Assembly (NCBI GenBank): GCA_964492895.1 | Contig: CAZBLR010000016.1 | Coordinates: 1-43,327 of the forward strand | From: DATLWN01 sp964492895 | Lineage (GTDB): Bacteria; Pseudomonadota; Zetaproteobacteria; Mariprofundales; Mariprofundaceae | Direction: 5' to 3' | Length of the DNA: 43,327 bases | In this document: positions 1 through 8,007 of the stretch, piece after piece | Layout of the letters: the number at the start of each line of letters is the position of its first letter | Position numbering within the stretch: position 1 is the first letter of the stretch | Notes under the pieces: generated by a model | Database searches by the model: none | Told to the model about the DNA's origin: nothing | Seen by the model: the letters and a program-made list of their open reading frames with translations, nothing else | Position numbers and translations under genes: made by a program

Positions 1-1517
1 CCAACATGCTGCAGTACTTCGAGGTCGGGCGCGCCCAGGACCAGCGCGCCGCCGTCAACAAGCTCGTGGAGCTGCAGTACGAGCGCAACGACACGGACTT
101 CCACCGCGGCACTTTCCGTCTCAGGGGGGATGTGCTGGAGATCTTCCCGGCGCATGCCGAGGATTTCGCGGTGCGCGTCGAGTTCTTCGGCGACGACGTC
201 GACGCCATCTCCAGCTTCGATCCGCTGACCGGCAAGCGCCTCGAGCCGCTGCACAAGTACACGATCTTTCCCAAGAGCCATTACGTGACGCCGCGCGAGC
301 AGCTGCTGCGCGCCATGGCGGCGATCAAGGCGGAGCTGGCCGAGCGCCTGGCCGAGCTGCACGACCGGGGCAAGCTCGTCGAGGCGCAGCGCCTGGAGCA
401 GCGCACGGTGTTCGACCTGGAGATGATCCAGGAGGTCGGCTACTGCACCGGCATCGAGAACTATTCGCGGCACCTGACCGGACGTGCCCCGGGCGAGCCG
501 CCGCCGACGCTGCTGGACTACCTGCCGAATAACGCGCTGGTGGTCATCGACGAGTCGCATGTGACGGTCCCGCAGATCGGCGGCATGTTCAAGGGCGATC
601 GCTCGCGCAAGCAGACGCTGGTCGATTTCGGTTTCCGCCTGCCCAGCGCCCTGGACAACCGGCCGCTGCAGTTCCACGAGTTCGAGGCCGTGGTGCCCCA
701 GACCATCTACGTGTCGGCGACGCCGGGCCCGTACGAGATGAAGCAGACACACGGCGCCTTCGTCGAGCAGGTGATCCGCCCGACGGGTCTCGTCGATCCC
801 GAGGTCGAGGTGCGCCCGGCCACCAGCCAGGTCGACGATTTCGTGTCGGCGGCCAAGGACATGGTGGATCAGGGCTTCCGCGTGCTCGCCACCTGCCTGA
901 CCAAGCGCATGGCCGAGGACCTGAGCGAATACCTGAACAACCTGGGCATGAAGGTACGCTACCTGCATTCGGACATCGACACCGTCGAGCGCATGGAGAT
1001 CCTGCGCGACCTGCGCCTGGGCGTGTTCGACATCCTCGTCGGCATCAACCTGCTGCGCGAGGGCCTGGACCTGCCCGAGGTGGCGCTGGTGGCCATCTTC
1101 GATGCCGACAAGGAGGGCTTCCTGCGCAGCGAGCGCTCGCTGATCCAGACCATCGGGCGTGCGGCGCGCAACGTCGAGGGACACGTGATCCTGTATGCCG
1201 ACAAGATGACGGATTCGATGCGGCGCGCCATCGACGAGACGGAGCGCCGGCGTGACAAGCAACTGGCCTACAACGCCGAGCACGGCATCACGCCGCAGAC
1301 GGTCAAGAAGGAGATCCAGGACATCCTGGGCTCGGTCTACGAGATGGACTACGGCCATATCCCCGAGGTCGCCGAGCCCGAGCCGATGACGGAGGAGGGG
1401 CGCCGCGCGCGCATGCAGGAGCTGGAGCGCCTGATGAACGAGGCCGCCGCCGACCTGCGCTTCGAGGACGCTGCCACCTACCGTGACGAGCTGCAGAAGC
1501 TGAAGGCGACAGACTGA
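1..1517 (+). CDS. uvrB: UvrABC system protein B, 3' part (5' end outside window)
   Basis: UvrB is the DNA-damage verification helicase of nucleotide excision repair; it receives lesions from UvrA and recruits UvrC. The frame is open to the left edge (first whole codon at base 3), so the N-terminus with Walker A is outside; roughly 165 residues are missing compared with the E. coli protein. Visible family blocks are the beta-hairpin region text YCTGIENYSR, DESHVT (the DExx box of motif II), YVSATPGPYE, the C-terminal helicase motifs RYLHSDIDTVER and GINLLREGLDLPE, and QTIGRAARN. The last 40 residues form the UVR domain (EELERL... LRFEDAATYRDEL type) that contacts UvrC. The next gene starts 2 bases after the TGA, so co-transcription is likely. 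The identification is secure; only the 5' end is incomplete. Confidence 0.98.
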   Translation, partial: NMLQYFEVGRAQDQRAAVNKLVELQYERNDTDFHRGTFRLRGDVLEIFPAHAEDFAVRVEFFGDDVDAISSFDPLTGKRLEPLHKYTIFPKSHYVTPREQLLRAMAAIKAELAERLAELHDRGKLVEAQRLEQRTVFDLEMIQEVGYCTGIENYSRHLTGRAPGEPPPTLLDYLPNNALVVIDESHVTVPQIGGMFKGDRSRKQTLVDFGFRLPSALDNRPLQFHEFEAVVPQTIYVSATPGPYEMKQTHGAFVEQVIRPTGLVDPEVEVRPATSQVDDFVSAAKDMVDQGFRVLATCLTKRMAEDLSEYLNNLGMKVRYLHSDIDTVERMEILRDLRLGVFDILVGINLLREGLDLPEVALVAIFDADKEGFLRSERSLIQTIGRAARNVEGHVILYADKMTDSMRRAIDETERRRDKQLAYNAEHGITPQTVKKEIQDILGSVYEMDYGHIPEVAEPEPMTEEGRRARMQELERLMNEAAADLRFEDAATYRDELQKLKATD

Positions 1518-1519
1518 GT

Positions 1520-2623
1520 ATGAAGACGGTCGTGGCCTATATCAGCGCGCACGGCTTCGGGCACTGGGCGCAGATGTCGCCGGTGCTGCAGGCCCTGCAT
1601 GATCGCGATCCGGATGTGCGCATCGTGCTGCGCACGAATCTACCCAGGACGATCATGGATGCACGCAGTGCTTTCCCGTTCGCGCTGGTGCCGGGTCAGG
1701 TCGATGTCGGCATGATCCAGTTGGATGCGGTGCACGAGGATGTCCCGGCGACGATCGCGGCGGTGGAGCAATTCCACCACAACTGGGACGAAAGGGTGAG
1801 GCAGGAGGCGGGTCTGCTGCGGGAAACAGGTGCCGATCTGGTGCTTTCGGACATCGCGCCGCTGGCGTTCGCCGCTGCCGCCGCTGCCGGCATCCCGTCC
1901 ATCGGGTTAGGCAGCATCGACTGGCATGCGATCTACACGCCGCTGTTTCCCCGTGGCCATTTCAGCCTGTCACAGATCGCTGCGGCGCATCGGTCTTGCG
2001 GCCTGCTGCTGGCGCTGCCCCTGGGCATGCCGATGCCCACGTTTCCCAGGCAGAGAAGGATCGCTCTCATCGGCGCCAAAGGCGATGCCACGCGCCTCGA
2101 ATTGCGGCGCGCGCTGGGTTATGCAGACAGTGACCGGGTGGCTCTGGTGTTGTTCGGCGGTACCAAGGCGCCGCTTTTTCGTATCGACGCCTTGGCGTTG
2201 GTTGCCGGCTGGCAGTTCATGATGGTATCGGAATCCATTCCGGACGGCGTTTTGCCTGCCAACGTGCGATGTGCGCCGGCCGGCCGACGCATCGTGGATC
2301 TGATGCGGGCCGCGGATGTCATCGTCAGCAAGCCCGGATACGGCATCATCAGCGAAACTTGGCAGGCGGCAAGGCCGCTCGTCTACGTGCCGCGCACGGG
2401 GTTCCCGGAATATCCTCACCAGAAGGAATGGCTCGATGCAAACGCTCCGGCGGCCGAGCTCGATCTCCGTGCCTTCCGGGATGGCGACTGGAGCAATGCC
2501 CTGGAGGCGGCCTTCGCTTCTAGACGCGCCTATCCGTCATGCGTGGCCGGCGGCGAGACCGAGGCGGCTGCGATGATCCACGAAGCCCTCGCGGACGGCG
2601 GCCCTGCGATGATGAAGGGCTGA
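1520..2623 (+). CDS. GT-B fold glycosyltransferase-like protein
   Basis: A 367-residue cytoplasmic protein without signal peptide or membrane span. It starts with VVAYISAHGFGHWAQMSP, the glycine/histidine-rich N-terminal loop of GT-B enzymes of the MurG/GT28 type. Near residues 270-310 it has the matching C-terminal block, with ADVIVSKPGYGIISE followed by PLVYVPRTGFPEYPHQ, where MurG-like enzymes bind the nucleotide-sugar donor. The same fold is found in the N-terminal half of L-arabinokinase-like proteins, so a sugar-nucleotide substrate is probable but donor and acceptor cannot be read from sequence. It follows uvrB after 2 bases with no obvious Shine-Dalgarno sequence, suggesting translational coupling. 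A link to DNA repair is not implied. Its convergent neighbour ends 2 bases after it. Confidence 0.7.
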   Translation: MKTVVAYISAHGFGHWAQMSPVLQALHDRDPDVRIVLRTNLPRTIMDARSAFPFALVPGQVDVGMIQLDAVHEDVPATIAAVEQFHHNWDERVRQEAGLLRETGADLVLSDIAPLAFAAAAAAGIPSIGLGSIDWHAIYTPLFPRGHFSLSQIAAAHRSCGLLLALPLGMPMPTFPRQRRIALIGAKGDATRLELRRALGYADSDRVALVLFGGTKAPLFRIDALALVAGWQFMMVSESIPDGVLPANVRCAPAGRRIVDLMRAADVIVSKPGYGIISETWQAARPLVYVPRTGFPEYPHQKEWLDANAPAAELDLRAFRDGDWSNALEAAFASRRAYPSCVAGGETEAAAMIHEALADGGPAMMKG

Positions 2624-2624
2624 A

Positions 2625-2846
2625 TTACTTGTTGGACAGGGTGAAGACGGTGCGGGCAAGCGCCCACATCATCGAGGTGCGCACCGTGGGCAGACGGCCG
2701 GCGACATAACCGCTGCCGAGCGCCACGGCCATGAAGGCCCAGGGGCTGTGATGCACCCAGGCCTGCAGGCCGACCTCGGAGGCGGCTGCACGGAGGCGCT
2801 GCTTCGCCTCTTCGGTGCTCAGCGGCTGAGTCGGATTGCCAGCCAT
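2625..2846 (-). CDS. Small single-span membrane protein, third gene of yqjD/yqjE-like cassette
   Basis: A 73-residue protein. The start is the ATG at 2844-2846, preceded by AGGAGG at good distance, and it overlaps the 3' end of the upstream holin-like gene by 28 bases. The first half is polar and helical (EEAKQRLRAAASE), followed by a hydrophobic stretch around residues 36-50 (WAFMAVALGSGYVAG) that could be one membrane span. The GYVAG element resembles the tail of YqjD-type proteins. In E. coli the yqjD-yqjE pair is followed by the small gene yqjK; position and size agree, but sequence likeness to YqjK cannot be judged by eye. Function unknown; inner-membrane location and co-expression with the two upstream genes are inferred. 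Confidence 0.7.
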   Translation of the reverse strand: MAGNPTQPLSTEEAKQRLRAAASEVGLQAWVHHSPWAFMAVALGSGYVAGRLPTVRTSMMWALARTVFTLSNK

Positions 2847-3094
2847 GCGAAACCTCCTGCCAGCAGCAATGCCGCACCTCCGGCCAGCAATGCTGCCTCG
2901 ATACTCCCCAACTGGCCGGCCATGTACTGGTAGCCGGCCCACAGGCACAGCCCGACACCTGCCGCGAACAGCAGGCCCATGACCAGCAGGCTGGCCAGGC
3001 CCCAACCTGTGCGGAAGACGGCACGCCTGAGGGCACGTCCCTCCGCCTCGGCCAGGTCGGTCAGGGCGATGATGAGCTCAGTCAGACTTCCCAG
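2819..3094 (-). CDS. YqjE-like / phage-holin-superfamily-III type membrane protein
   Basis: The product is about 91 residues with two hydrophobic segments (GLASLLVMGLLFAAGVG, and ALLAGGAALLLAGGFAW near the C-terminus) and an N-terminal helix rich in Leu, Glu and Ala. This is the layout of YqjE and the Pfam Phage_holin_3_6 group. No ATG, GTG or TTG fits near the expected start; the best is a CTG at 3092-3094, five bases after a strong GGAGGAGG. This places the start inside the end of the yqjD-like gene (overlap 17 bases), typical of coupled translation. A second CTG lies at 3083-3085, and a TTG at 3137-3139 would give a longer protein without a ribosome site. The reading frame is real by composition and position; the start is uncertain. 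Role in cells unknown; despite the family name there is no sign of a prophage. Confidence 0.65.
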   Translation of the reverse strand: MGSLTELIIALTDLAEAEGRALRRAVFRTGWGLASLLVMGLLFAAGVGLCLWAGYQYMAGQLGSIEAALLAGGAALLLAGGFAWLAIRLSR

Positions 3095-3455
3095 ATCCGC
3101 CTCCTCCGCGTTCCATGAGTTTGGCAAGGATATAACCAAGACTGAAGGTGATGAAGAGGGTTCCGACCGGGTGCTCCCCGATCTGTTCCCCGACATCGTC
3201 GACGGTCTTCTTGCCGCGGCTGACGCCTTCGTCGACCTTCTCCATCAACTCATCGAAGATGCGTTCGGCCTCCTTGCTGACCTTGCCCTTGATGTCGGTG
3301 CCCTTGTCGGTGGCCGAGGCCTTGAGCAGGTCGACCAGTTCGCTGACGTCCGATTGCAGTTTGCCGATGTCCGCCTTGAGCTTGTCCATCTCCTCGCGGT
3401 AGGCGGCATCCGGTGCCGGGGCGGGCACCTGGGCGGGTGATGATTTTTCTGGCAT
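3078..3455 (-). CDS. YqjD/ElaB-type (DUF883) membrane-anchored protein
   Basis: A 125-residue protein with start ATG 3453-3455 behind GGAGGAACCCGAA. Residues 18-90 are a charged amphipathic helix with heptad-like Leu/Val spacing (EMDKLKADIGKLQSDVSEL), and residues 94-114 carry the C-terminal membrane segment (HPVGTLFITFSLGYILAKLM), followed by a Gly-rich tail. This is the arrangement of E. coli YqjD, ElaB and YgaM, C-tail-anchored inner-membrane proteins reported to associate with ribosomes in stationary phase. The gene is the first of three overlapping minus-strand genes matching the yqjD-yqjE order. An AT-rich TATAAA stands upstream around 3500 on the minus strand as a possible -10, without a clear -35. 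The family call is strong; any ribosome role is carried over from the family. Confidence 0.85.
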   Translation of the reverse strand: MPEKSSPAQVPAPAPDAAYREEMDKLKADIGKLQSDVSELVDLLKASATDKGTDIKGKVSKEAERIFDELMEKVDEGVSRGKKTVDDVGEQIGEHPVGTLFITFSLGYILAKLMERGGGGSGKSD

Positions 3456-3577
3456 TTCGGGTTCCTCCTTTTGCCTGTTCGGCCTGAATTCGGATACCCG
3501 ATTTATAGCATAGATGCGGCCGACGGGCGGTTGCCGCATCCGATGGCGACGCAGGTGAACGAAATCGCCGGCACGCC

Positions 3578-3607
3578 CTTGAATCGGCCCATGGCGGTAC
3601 CTATATA
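3578..3607 (+). promoter_or_regulatory. Candidate hsp20 promoter (sigma70 and/or sigma32 type)
   Basis: TTGAAT at 3579-3584 and TATATA at 3602-3607 are separated by exactly 17 bases. The same stretch reads CTTGAA-N16-CCTATATA, which resembles the heat-shock sigma32 consensus (CTTGAA then CCCCAT-T). It lies about 50 bases before the hsp20 start. Heat induction is an inference from this likeness and from the gene product. Confidence 0.5.
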
Positions 3608-3656
3608 CATGCACGGGGCACGGCCCCAAACCATTTCGGATTGCAGGAGGTATGCA

Positions 3657-4085
3657 ATGGCATTGATCCGTTGGTCCCCGTGGCGGGAACTGGAAAGCAT
3701 GCAGCGACACCTGAGCCGGGTGCTGGACGACTCGAACATGGCGCTGGGTATGGAGGAAAGCCACTGGTTGCCGGCCGTCGACATCCGCGAGACGGCGGAG
3801 GCCATCGTCGTCCATGCGGAATTGCCCGGCATCGACAAGAAGGATGTGAAGGTGGATGTCCGGGACGGCGTGCTGACCATCTCCGGTGAGCGCAAGTACG
3901 AGAAGGACGTCAAGGAAGAGAACGTGCACCGCATCGAGCGCTCGTACGGCAGCTTCACGCGCAGTTTCAGCCTGCCCTCGCACGTCGATGTCAACAAGGT
4001 GGAGGCCAAGCTCGACAACGGCGTGCTGGAGGTGCGCCTGCCGAAGACGGATACCGCCAGGCCGAAGAGCATCAGCGTGCAGTAA
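3657..4085 (+). CDS. Small heat-shock protein, Hsp20/alpha-crystallin family
   Basis: A 142-residue ATP-independent holdase chaperone of the cytoplasm. The start ATG at 3657 follows AGGAGG by six bases; longer upstream readings lack a ribosome site and run through the promoter. N-terminal MALIRWSPWREL is the usual WDPFREL-like arm of class A bacterial Hsp20. The alpha-crystallin domain covers about residues 38-130, with PAVDIRETAEAIVV, AELPGIDKKDVKV, the dimer-loop region LTISGERKYEK, RSYGSFTRSFSLP, and the closing GVLEVRLPK. The tail ends with KSISVQ, a variant of the I-x-I/V oligomerisation motif. A hairpin terminator follows 20 bases after the stop, so the gene looks monocistronic. Which of the IbpA/HspA names applies cannot be told. 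Confidence 0.95.
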   Translation: MALIRWSPWRELESMQRHLSRVLDDSNMALGMEESHWLPAVDIRETAEAIVVHAELPGIDKKDVKVDVRDGVLTISGERKYEKDVKEENVHRIERSYGSFTRSFSLPSHVDVNKVEAKLDNGVLEVRLPKTDTARPKSISVQ

Positions 4086-4104
4086 GCCTCCTCGGGCGGG
4101 TCCG

Positions 4105-4130
4105 GGGCCGTGGCCAAGCCGCGGCCCTTT
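4105..4130 (+). terminator. Intrinsic terminator after hsp20
   Basis: Arms GGGCCGTGGC (4105-4114) and GCCGCGGCCC (4118-4127) pair over 10 bp with one T-G wobble and a 3-base loop, followed by TTT. The stop of hsp20 is at 4083-4085. Its presence argues against a start of the next gene at the ATG near 4110. Confidence 0.7.
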
Positions 4131-4178
4131 GCATTCGGGAAGCTGGAAAGCCGGATGGGCTTGCGTCACACTCCGGCC

Positions 4179-5162
4179 ATGCTCGAAGTGCGCCAGCTTT
4201 CCCTTGCCGTACCGTCGCCTGTCGGGCCGGTGCCGGCGGTGTCGGATGTCTCCTTCAGCCTGCAGCCGGGGCGGGTTCTGGGGCTAGTCGGCGAATCCGG
4301 CTGTGGCAAGACGCTGACCGCACAGGCCATCCTGCGCCTGGGCGAGCAACAGGGGATCGTGCGCACCGGCGGCACCGTGCTGCTCGATGGCGAGGACGTG
4401 TTCACCATGGACGCACAGCCGCTGCGCCGGCTGCGCGGCGGCCGGGTGGCCATGGTGTTCCAGGAGCCGATGACGGCCCTGAACCCGGTGTTCTCGATCG
4501 GTGCCCAGATCGTCGAGGTGATCCGCCTGCACCTGGACCTGGACAAGGCGGCTGCGCGCGCCCGCGCCATCGAGCTGCTGCATGACGTCGGCCTGTCCGA
4601 TGCGGCAGCACTGATGTCCCGCTATCCCGACGAGCTGTCCGGCGGCATGCGCCAGCGCGTGCTGATCGCCATGGCCATGAGTGCCGATCCCGACTACATC
4701 ATTGCCGACGAGCCGACCACGGCCCTCGATGTGTCGGTACAGAAGCGCATCATCCGGCTGTTGCGCGATCTGCAGGCGAAGCGCGGGCTGGGCATGCTGC
4801 TGGTGACCCATGATTTCGGCATGGTTGCGGAACTGGCCGACGACGTGGCCGTGATGTACGCCGGTGAGATCGTCGAGGCCGGTCCGGTGCGCCAACTGTT
4901 CGACCGGCCGGCGCACCCGTATACGCGGGCCCTGATGGGCTGCCGCCCCGGGGTGTCCGAGCCGGGGGCGCCATTGCCGGTGATCGCCGGCAATGTGCCG
5001 AATCCGGGACGCTGGGCCGCAGGCTGCCGTTTCGCGCCGCGCTGCCGCTGGGCCGCCGAGTCCTGCCGGTCCGAGGTGGCACTCGATGCCTGGCGGGAGG
5101 GCGGTCACAGCGCCCGTTGCGTGCGCGTGGCCGCCGTGATCCGCGACGAGGCCGTGGCATGA
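4179..5162 (+). CDS. oppD: Oligopeptide/dipeptide ABC transporter ATP-binding protein OppD/DppD
   Basis: A 327-residue ATPase subunit of a peptide importer, acting on the cytoplasmic face of the membrane. Walker A is at residues 38-45 (GESGCGKT), with the Q-loop in VFQEPMTALNP, signature LSGGMRQR, Walker B plus D-loop in IIADEPTTALDVS and the H-loop in LVTHD. The C-terminal OppD extension is present, with PHPYTRALM-type text and the CRFAPRC-like cysteine cluster that binds an Fe-S centre in some homologues. The start chosen is the ATG at 4179 (MLEVRQLSL), which matches family N-termini; an ATG at 4155 is possible and has a slightly better GGAAAG upstream. It overlaps oppF by ATGA. No permease genes adjoin it, which is unusual, as oppBC normally precede. 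Peptide type cannot be assigned. Confidence 0.92.
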   Translation: MLEVRQLSLAVPSPVGPVPAVSDVSFSLQPGRVLGLVGESGCGKTLTAQAILRLGEQQGIVRTGGTVLLDGEDVFTMDAQPLRRLRGGRVAMVFQEPMTALNPVFSIGAQIVEVIRLHLDLDKAAARARAIELLHDVGLSDAAALMSRYPDELSGGMRQRVLIAMAMSADPDYIIADEPTTALDVSVQKRIIRLLRDLQAKRGLGMLLVTHDFGMVAELADDVAVMYAGEIVEAGPVRQLFDRPAHPYTRALMGCRPGVSEPGAPLPVIAGNVPNPGRWAAGCRFAPRCRWAAESCRSEVALDAWREGGHSARCVRVAAVIRDEAVA

Positions 5163-6127
5163 GCCTGCTGGCCGCACAGCAGCTGCGCAAAGTGTTCGGC
5201 CGTTCCGGTTTCTGGGGGACGGCCGCCGGTACGGCGATGCCTGCTGTCGACGATGTCAGCCTCGATCTCGGCGAGGGCGAGACCCTGGCCATCGTCGGCG
5301 AGTCCGGTAGCGGCAAGTCGACGACTGCACGCATCATCATGCGCCTGATCGAGGCGGATGCCGGCAGCGTGCAGCTGATGGGTGAGGATTTTACGGCCCT
5401 GTCCGGCAAGGCACTGCGGCACATGCGCCGGCATATCCAGATGGTGTTCCAGGATCCGTTCGCGTCGCTGAATCCGCGCATGCGCATCGCCGAGACGGTC
5501 GGCGAGGGTCTGCGTGTGCACCGCCCCGAGCTGTCGGCTTCCCAGCGACGCGAGCAGGCGGCGGCGGTGCTGGCCCGCTGCGGCCTGGACGGGGACGTGC
5601 TCGATCGTTACCCGCACCAGTTCTCCGGCGGCCAGCGCCAGCGCGTCGGCATCGCGCGGGCCCTGGTGGTGCAGCCGAAGGTGCTGGTGCTCGACGAGCC
5701 GGTGTCGGCGCTCGACGTGTCGGTGCAGGCGCAGATCCTGAACCTGTTACGCGAGCTGCAGGGCGAGTTCGGCTTGTCCTACCTGTTCATCTCGCACGAT
5801 CTGGCCGTGGTCCGGCATATCGCCGACCGCGTGGCGGTGATGTTCGCCGGACGCATTGTCGAGCACGGAAGGACGGCCGATATCTTCGCCGCACCGCGTC
5901 ACCCGTATACGGCCAGCCTGCTGGCGGCCCGGCCCATCGCCCATCCGGGCGAGCGCGACGGCGATACCGCGGCATATGTGCGGGATCGCGAAGGGGTGGC
6001 GGGCGAGGGCTGCGCCTTTCGCTACCGCTGCGCCCATGCCCGGGAGGACTGCAGTACCCTGGATGCGCGTGTCTCGGCCGCAGGCGATGTCCGGGATTTC
6101 GCCTGCCTGCATCCGCTGAAGCCCTGA
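5159..6127 (+). CDS. oppF: Oligopeptide/dipeptide ABC transporter ATP-binding protein OppF/DppF
   Basis: A 322-residue second ATPase of the heterodimeric motor. The start ATG at 5159 shares bases with the oppD stop (ATGA), giving coupled synthesis of the two subunits. Walker A is at 47-54 (GESGSGKS), signature FSGGQRQRVGIARAL, Walker B VLVLDEPVSALDVSVQAQ, H-loop LFISHD. The C-terminal region has HPYTASLLAARP and a Cys-containing end (GCAFRYRCAHAREDC) typical of OppF/DppF. It functions with OppD and two membrane subunits that must be encoded elsewhere. The helicase gene follows after one base, so a three- or four-gene transcript with yoaA and the glycerate kinase is likely although the functions are unrelated. 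Confidence 0.93.
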   Translation: MSLLAAQQLRKVFGRSGFWGTAAGTAMPAVDDVSLDLGEGETLAIVGESGSGKSTTARIIMRLIEADAGSVQLMGEDFTALSGKALRHMRRHIQMVFQDPFASLNPRMRIAETVGEGLRVHRPELSASQRREQAAAVLARCGLDGDVLDRYPHQFSGGQRQRVGIARALVVQPKVLVLDEPVSALDVSVQAQILNLLRELQGEFGLSYLFISHDLAVVRHIADRVAVMFAGRIVEHGRTADIFAAPRHPYTASLLAARPIAHPGERDGDTAAYVRDREGVAGEGCAFRYRCAHAREDCSTLDARVSAAGDVRDFACLHPLKP

Positions 6128-6128
6128 T

Positions 6129-8003
6129 GTGAGTGCCCCGCCGGAGCCCGTATCCGCAGCGGTTGCGCGGGTGCGTGCGGATTTCGACCATCATGCGCGT
6201 CTGAGCACCTCCTTCCCGGGCTATGTGTACCGGGAAGAGCAAGTGAGGCTGGCGGAGGCCATTGCCGCCGACATGCAGGCCGGCCACGTGCTGCTGGCCG
6301 AGGCTGAGACCGGCATCGGCAAGACGCTGGCCTATCTGGTGCCGGCCTTGCGCGCCGAGGGCCGGACGCTGATCTCGACGCACACGCGCGCGCTGCAGGA
6401 CCAACTGGTGCATCGCGACATCCCGGCGGTGATGCGGGCGCTGGATGTCCGGCGGCAGGTGGCGTTGCTCAAGGGGCGGGCGAACTACCTGTGTCCGTTT
6501 CGCCTGAAGCGGCACATGGCGCTGCCGCGCCTGGATCCCGGTCAGCGGCGATGGCTGGGACAGGTCATGGATTGGTCGCACAAGACCCGCGATGGCGATC
6601 TGGCCGGATTGGCGTTCGAGGCCTTCGAGGTCGGCATCGGCGGCATGATCACGGCCACCGCCGAGCAGTGCGGCGGCAGCCGTTGCCCTGACTGGCACGA
6701 TTGTCCGCTGATGAAGGCCAGGGCCCGTGCCCAGGAGGCGGAGATCGTGGTCAGCAACCACAGCCTGCTGCTGGCGGACGCGGCCCTGAAGGCGGGGGAG
6801 TTCGGCGAGGTGCTGCCGGCCTTCGATGCCTACGTGATCGACGAGGCGCACAGCCTGCCCGGGCTCGCCTGCCAGCATTTCGGGGCGCAGGTGTCGCGCC
6901 TGCGCCTGATCCAGTGGCTTAATGATGTCCAGGCCGAGCTGGATGCGCTGGGGGACGAGTCGGCATTGAAGGCGGAGGTGCTGCAGCGGGGACGCATCGT
7001 CATCGATGCCTGGCCGCATCAGGCGGCAGAGCTGCTGGCCGGTCACTGGCAAGGCCTGCAGGAGCTGGTCGGGATGCGCAGTGAGCGCAGCGAGGAGATG
7101 GCCCGCCTCGGCGAGCGGGCGGCCCTGATCGCCGGTGACCTGGAGGCCGTGTCGGCGCCGCCGGAGGGCTATGTGGCCTGGACGGAGGGCGAGGGGGAGG
7201 CCAGGCGGCATGTGCTGGCGCCGGTGGAAACCGGACCGGTGCTGGCGGCGCACCTGTGGGAGCGCCCCGCCTCGTTCGCGCTGCTTTCGGCCACGCTGCG
7301 CGTGTCGGGATCGTTCGATTATGCCCGCCAGCGTCTCGGCGTGCCGGATGCCGAGACGGACTACCATCCGTCACCGTTCGATTACCGGCGCCAGGCGCTG
7401 ATCTACATCCCGCGCCATCTGCCGGATGCGCGCAGCCCGGAAGGGGGGATGCGTCTGCTCGATCAGATCGAGACCCTGCTGCAGGCCTCCCGAGGCCGCG
7501 CCTTCGTGCTGTTCACGTCCTATCAGATGCTGCGGCGCATCGCTCCCGAGCTGGAATTGCGCCTGCCATGGACGGTGTTGACCCAGGGGGTGAGCGGCAG
7601 CCGCGATGCCATCCTCGAAGCCTTCCGCGAGGACACGCATTCGGTGCTGTGCGGCACGCGCAGCTTCTGGGAGGGGGTGGATGTGCCCGGCGAGGCCCTG
7701 TCGCTGGTGATCATCGATCGCATCCCCTTTGCACCGCCGAACGATCCCCTGCTGGCGGCCAGGATACGTCGCTGCGAGGAACAGGGCGGCAACGGCTTCC
7801 GCGATATCCAGATGCCGGAAGCGATCGCCGTGCTGCGCCAGGGTGTCGGCCGCCTGATCCGCAACCAGCAGGATCACGGCGTCATCGCCGTGCTCGATTC
7901 GCGCATCTACAGCAAGTTCTACGGGCGCGAGATCGTGCGCAACCTGCCGCCGGCACCGGTGACCGCAGACCTTTCCGACGTGCAGGCCTTCTTCGACGGT
8001 TGA
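6129..8003 (+). CDS. yoaA: ATP-dependent DNA helicase, YoaA/DinG (XPD-like, Fe-S) family
   Basis: A 624-residue superfamily-2 helicase, 5'-3' by family. The start is a GTG at 6129, one base after the oppF stop; no ATG stands near. Walker A is at residues 59-66 (AETGIGKT) and the DEAH box at 238-241. The XPD-type 4Fe-4S site is visible as four cysteines, C122 (NYLCPF) and C181, C186 and C192 (CGGSRC, DC). The C-terminal helicase half carries FTSYQML, SFWEGVDVPGE and the final QGVGRLIRNQ. Length (E. coli YoaA 636, DinG 716) and the compact form favour YoaA over DinG. YoaA works with the DNA polymerase III chi subunit at stalled forks and DinG unwinds R-loops; which applies here is an inference. 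It is close to oppF and the glycerate kinase on both sides. Confidence 0.9.
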   Translation: MSAPPEPVSAAVARVRADFDHHARLSTSFPGYVYREEQVRLAEAIAADMQAGHVLLAEAETGIGKTLAYLVPALRAEGRTLISTHTRALQDQLVHRDIPAVMRALDVRRQVALLKGRANYLCPFRLKRHMALPRLDPGQRRWLGQVMDWSHKTRDGDLAGLAFEAFEVGIGGMITATAEQCGGSRCPDWHDCPLMKARARAQEAEIVVSNHSLLLADAALKAGEFGEVLPAFDAYVIDEAHSLPGLACQHFGAQVSRLRLIQWLNDVQAELDALGDESALKAEVLQRGRIVIDAWPHQAAELLAGHWQGLQELVGMRSERSEEMARLGERAALIAGDLEAVSAPPEGYVAWTEGEGEARRHVLAPVETGPVLAAHLWERPASFALLSATLRVSGSFDYARQRLGVPDAETDYHPSPFDYRRQALIYIPRHLPDARSPEGGMRLLDQIETLLQASRGRAFVLFTSYQMLRRIAPELELRLPWTVLTQGVSGSRDAILEAFREDTHSVLCGTRSFWEGVDVPGEALSLVIIDRIPFAPPNDPLLAARIRRCEEQGGNGFRDIQMPEAIAVLRQGVGRLIRNQQDHGVIAVLDSRIYSKFYGREIVRNLPPAPVTADLSDVQAFFDG

Positions 8004-8007
8004 TGCG

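Noticed and set aside
2819..3094. Prophage holin
   Set aside because: The family name is only historical; the gene sits in a yqjD-yqjE order with no other phage genes nearby.
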